From positions 1 through 6,145 of the forward strand of contig DATJLQ010000106.1 of the NCBI GenBank assembly GCA_035509415.1: a stretch of DNA of 6,145 bases, written 5' to 3'. Positions 5,574 to 6,145 of this stretch are shown here, piece after piece. Position 1 is the first letter of the stretch. Each line of letters begins with the position of its first letter. The position numbers and the translations under genes are program-made. Source of the stretch: DATJLQ01 sp035509415. Lineage in GTDB: Bacteria; Pseudomonadota; Alphaproteobacteria; JACZXZ01. The notes below the pieces were generated by a model. That model was given only the letters and a program-made list of their open reading frames with translations. It made no database searches and was not told the DNA's origin.

Positions 5574-6145
5574 ATGAAGCTCCGATCGGCAGCGTTGTCG
5601 GCGTGCCTTTGCCTCTTGGCGTCGGTCGCGTTCGCGAGCGCGGCGGACGCCCAGGTCGTCGGTCAGAAGACGAGCAGCTTTTATATCCGCGGCGATCTGG
5701 GTGGCGCCTTCTCGACCCACACCAAATTGACCGACACCGACAGCGGCGCCCCCAACGCGTCCCTCGGCACCACCAGCCTCGCCGGCGACGACGGCAATTC
5801 GTTCCTGATGGAAGGCGGGCTCGGCCTCCAGCTCAACCAGTATTTCCGCGTCGACGGGACGGTGACGGCGATGCCGTTCATCCACTTCAACTCGACCGAC
5901 GGCGCCCAGCCCAAGGGCAATGGCGCGGCCGAGAGCAGCGTCGGGCTGATCAACGTCTATCTCGAGCTCAACAAGGTGTTCAACGGCCTGTTCGCCGGCT
6001 CCGAGCCCTATATCGACGGCGGCCTCGGCGCCGCCTACAACCAGTTCGACCATTTCACCTACACCGACCAGAGCAACAACACGACCAGCCTCTCGTCGAA
6101 CGGCCATTTCGACATGGCCTGGGCGGTGGGCGCGGGCGTGGGCTT
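5574..6145 (+). CDS. Outer membrane beta-barrel protein (C-terminus beyond window)
   Basis: The frame is open from ATG 5574 to the window end: 190 complete codons plus two bases. Residues 1-26 form a Sec signal peptide: basic MKLR, a hydrophobic stretch to about residue 21, and an ADA cleavage site before Q27. The mature part shows alternating aromatic/hydrophobic strands rich in glycine: SFYIRGDLGGAFS (35-47), FLMEGGLGLQLNQYFRVDGT (77-96), VGLINVYLEL (123-132), PYIDGGLGAAYNQF (145-158) and FDMAWAVGAGVG (179-190). Polar Asn/Ser/Thr/Asp-rich loops separate them (48-75, 106-121, 161-178). This is typical of small OmpA/Omp25-like porin-fold proteins of alphaproteobacteria, which sit in the outer membrane as structural or host-facing proteins. 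The start has a good Shine-Dalgarno (AGGGGA, five-base gap). Class is confident; a specific function cannot be assigned. Confidence 0.85.
   Translation, partial: MKLRSAALSACLCLLASVAFASAADAQVVGQKTSSFYIRGDLGGAFSTHTKLTDTDSGAPNASLGTTSLAGDDGNSFLMEGGLGLQLNQYFRVDGTVTAMPFIHFNSTDGAQPKGNGAAESSVGLINVYLELNKVFNGLFAGSEPYIDGGLGAAYNQFDHFTYTDQSNNTTSLSSNGHFDMAWAVGAGVG

Noticed and set aside
5595..5606. LSAC at residues 8-11 of the outer membrane protein as a lipobox
   Set aside because: The cysteine comes too early, with most of the hydrophobic core after it, and a standard ADA signal peptidase I site follows at residue 26.
5544..6107. Minus-strand open frame of 187 codons opposite the outer membrane protein
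   Set aside because: The plus strand has a signal peptide, ribosome site and beta-strand pattern; the minus frame has only acidic/basic low-complexity sequence.

Overview
The window is high-GC DNA (visibly well above 60% G+C) with GC-ending codons and long antisense shadow frames. Together with the protein types, this suggests an alphaproteobacterium, possibly Rhodospirillales or Hyphomicrobiales. No rRNA or tRNA is present to confirm that.

Layout. Positions 2600 down to 1 hold one long minus-strand gene for a DinG/Rad3-type (XPD-like, Fe-S) superfamily 2 DNA helicase. It is cut off at its C-terminus by the window edge and carries an in-frame 4 x 15 bp repeat. A 165 bp AT-richer divergent intergenic region (2601-2765) follows, with promoter-like sequences and a perfect 10+10 bp inverted repeat. 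Next are three plus-strand genes. The first is an MFS carrier of the oxalate/formate antiporter (OFA) type (2766-4037), closed by a strong hairpin terminator (4049-4083). The second is an acetamidase/formamidase family hydrolase (4274-5380). The third is the 5' part of a secreted eight-strand-like outer membrane beta-barrel protein (5574 to the window end), which has its own extended -10 promoter.

The most unusual part is the gap between transporter and amidase. Two adjacent 76-78 bp hairpin elements (4098-4173 and 4187-4264) share the outer arm CTAGTGTGG, an asymmetric 3-4 nt bulge at the same place and a 15 bp inner stem. The inner stems differ in sequence, yet every difference is matched on the opposite arm. 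The ends (CTAG on both sides) fit TA-targeting IS630/mariner-type MITEs. The second element ends nine bases before the amidase start codon.

Functionally, the transporter and amidase could both deal with small carboxylates or amides (formate is a formamidase product and an OFA-type substrate). The terminator and the two hairpins between them argue against a simple operon. The helicase and the outer membrane protein appear unrelated to them. I see no complete new multi-gene system here; the paired hairpins are the strongest candidate for something undescribed.
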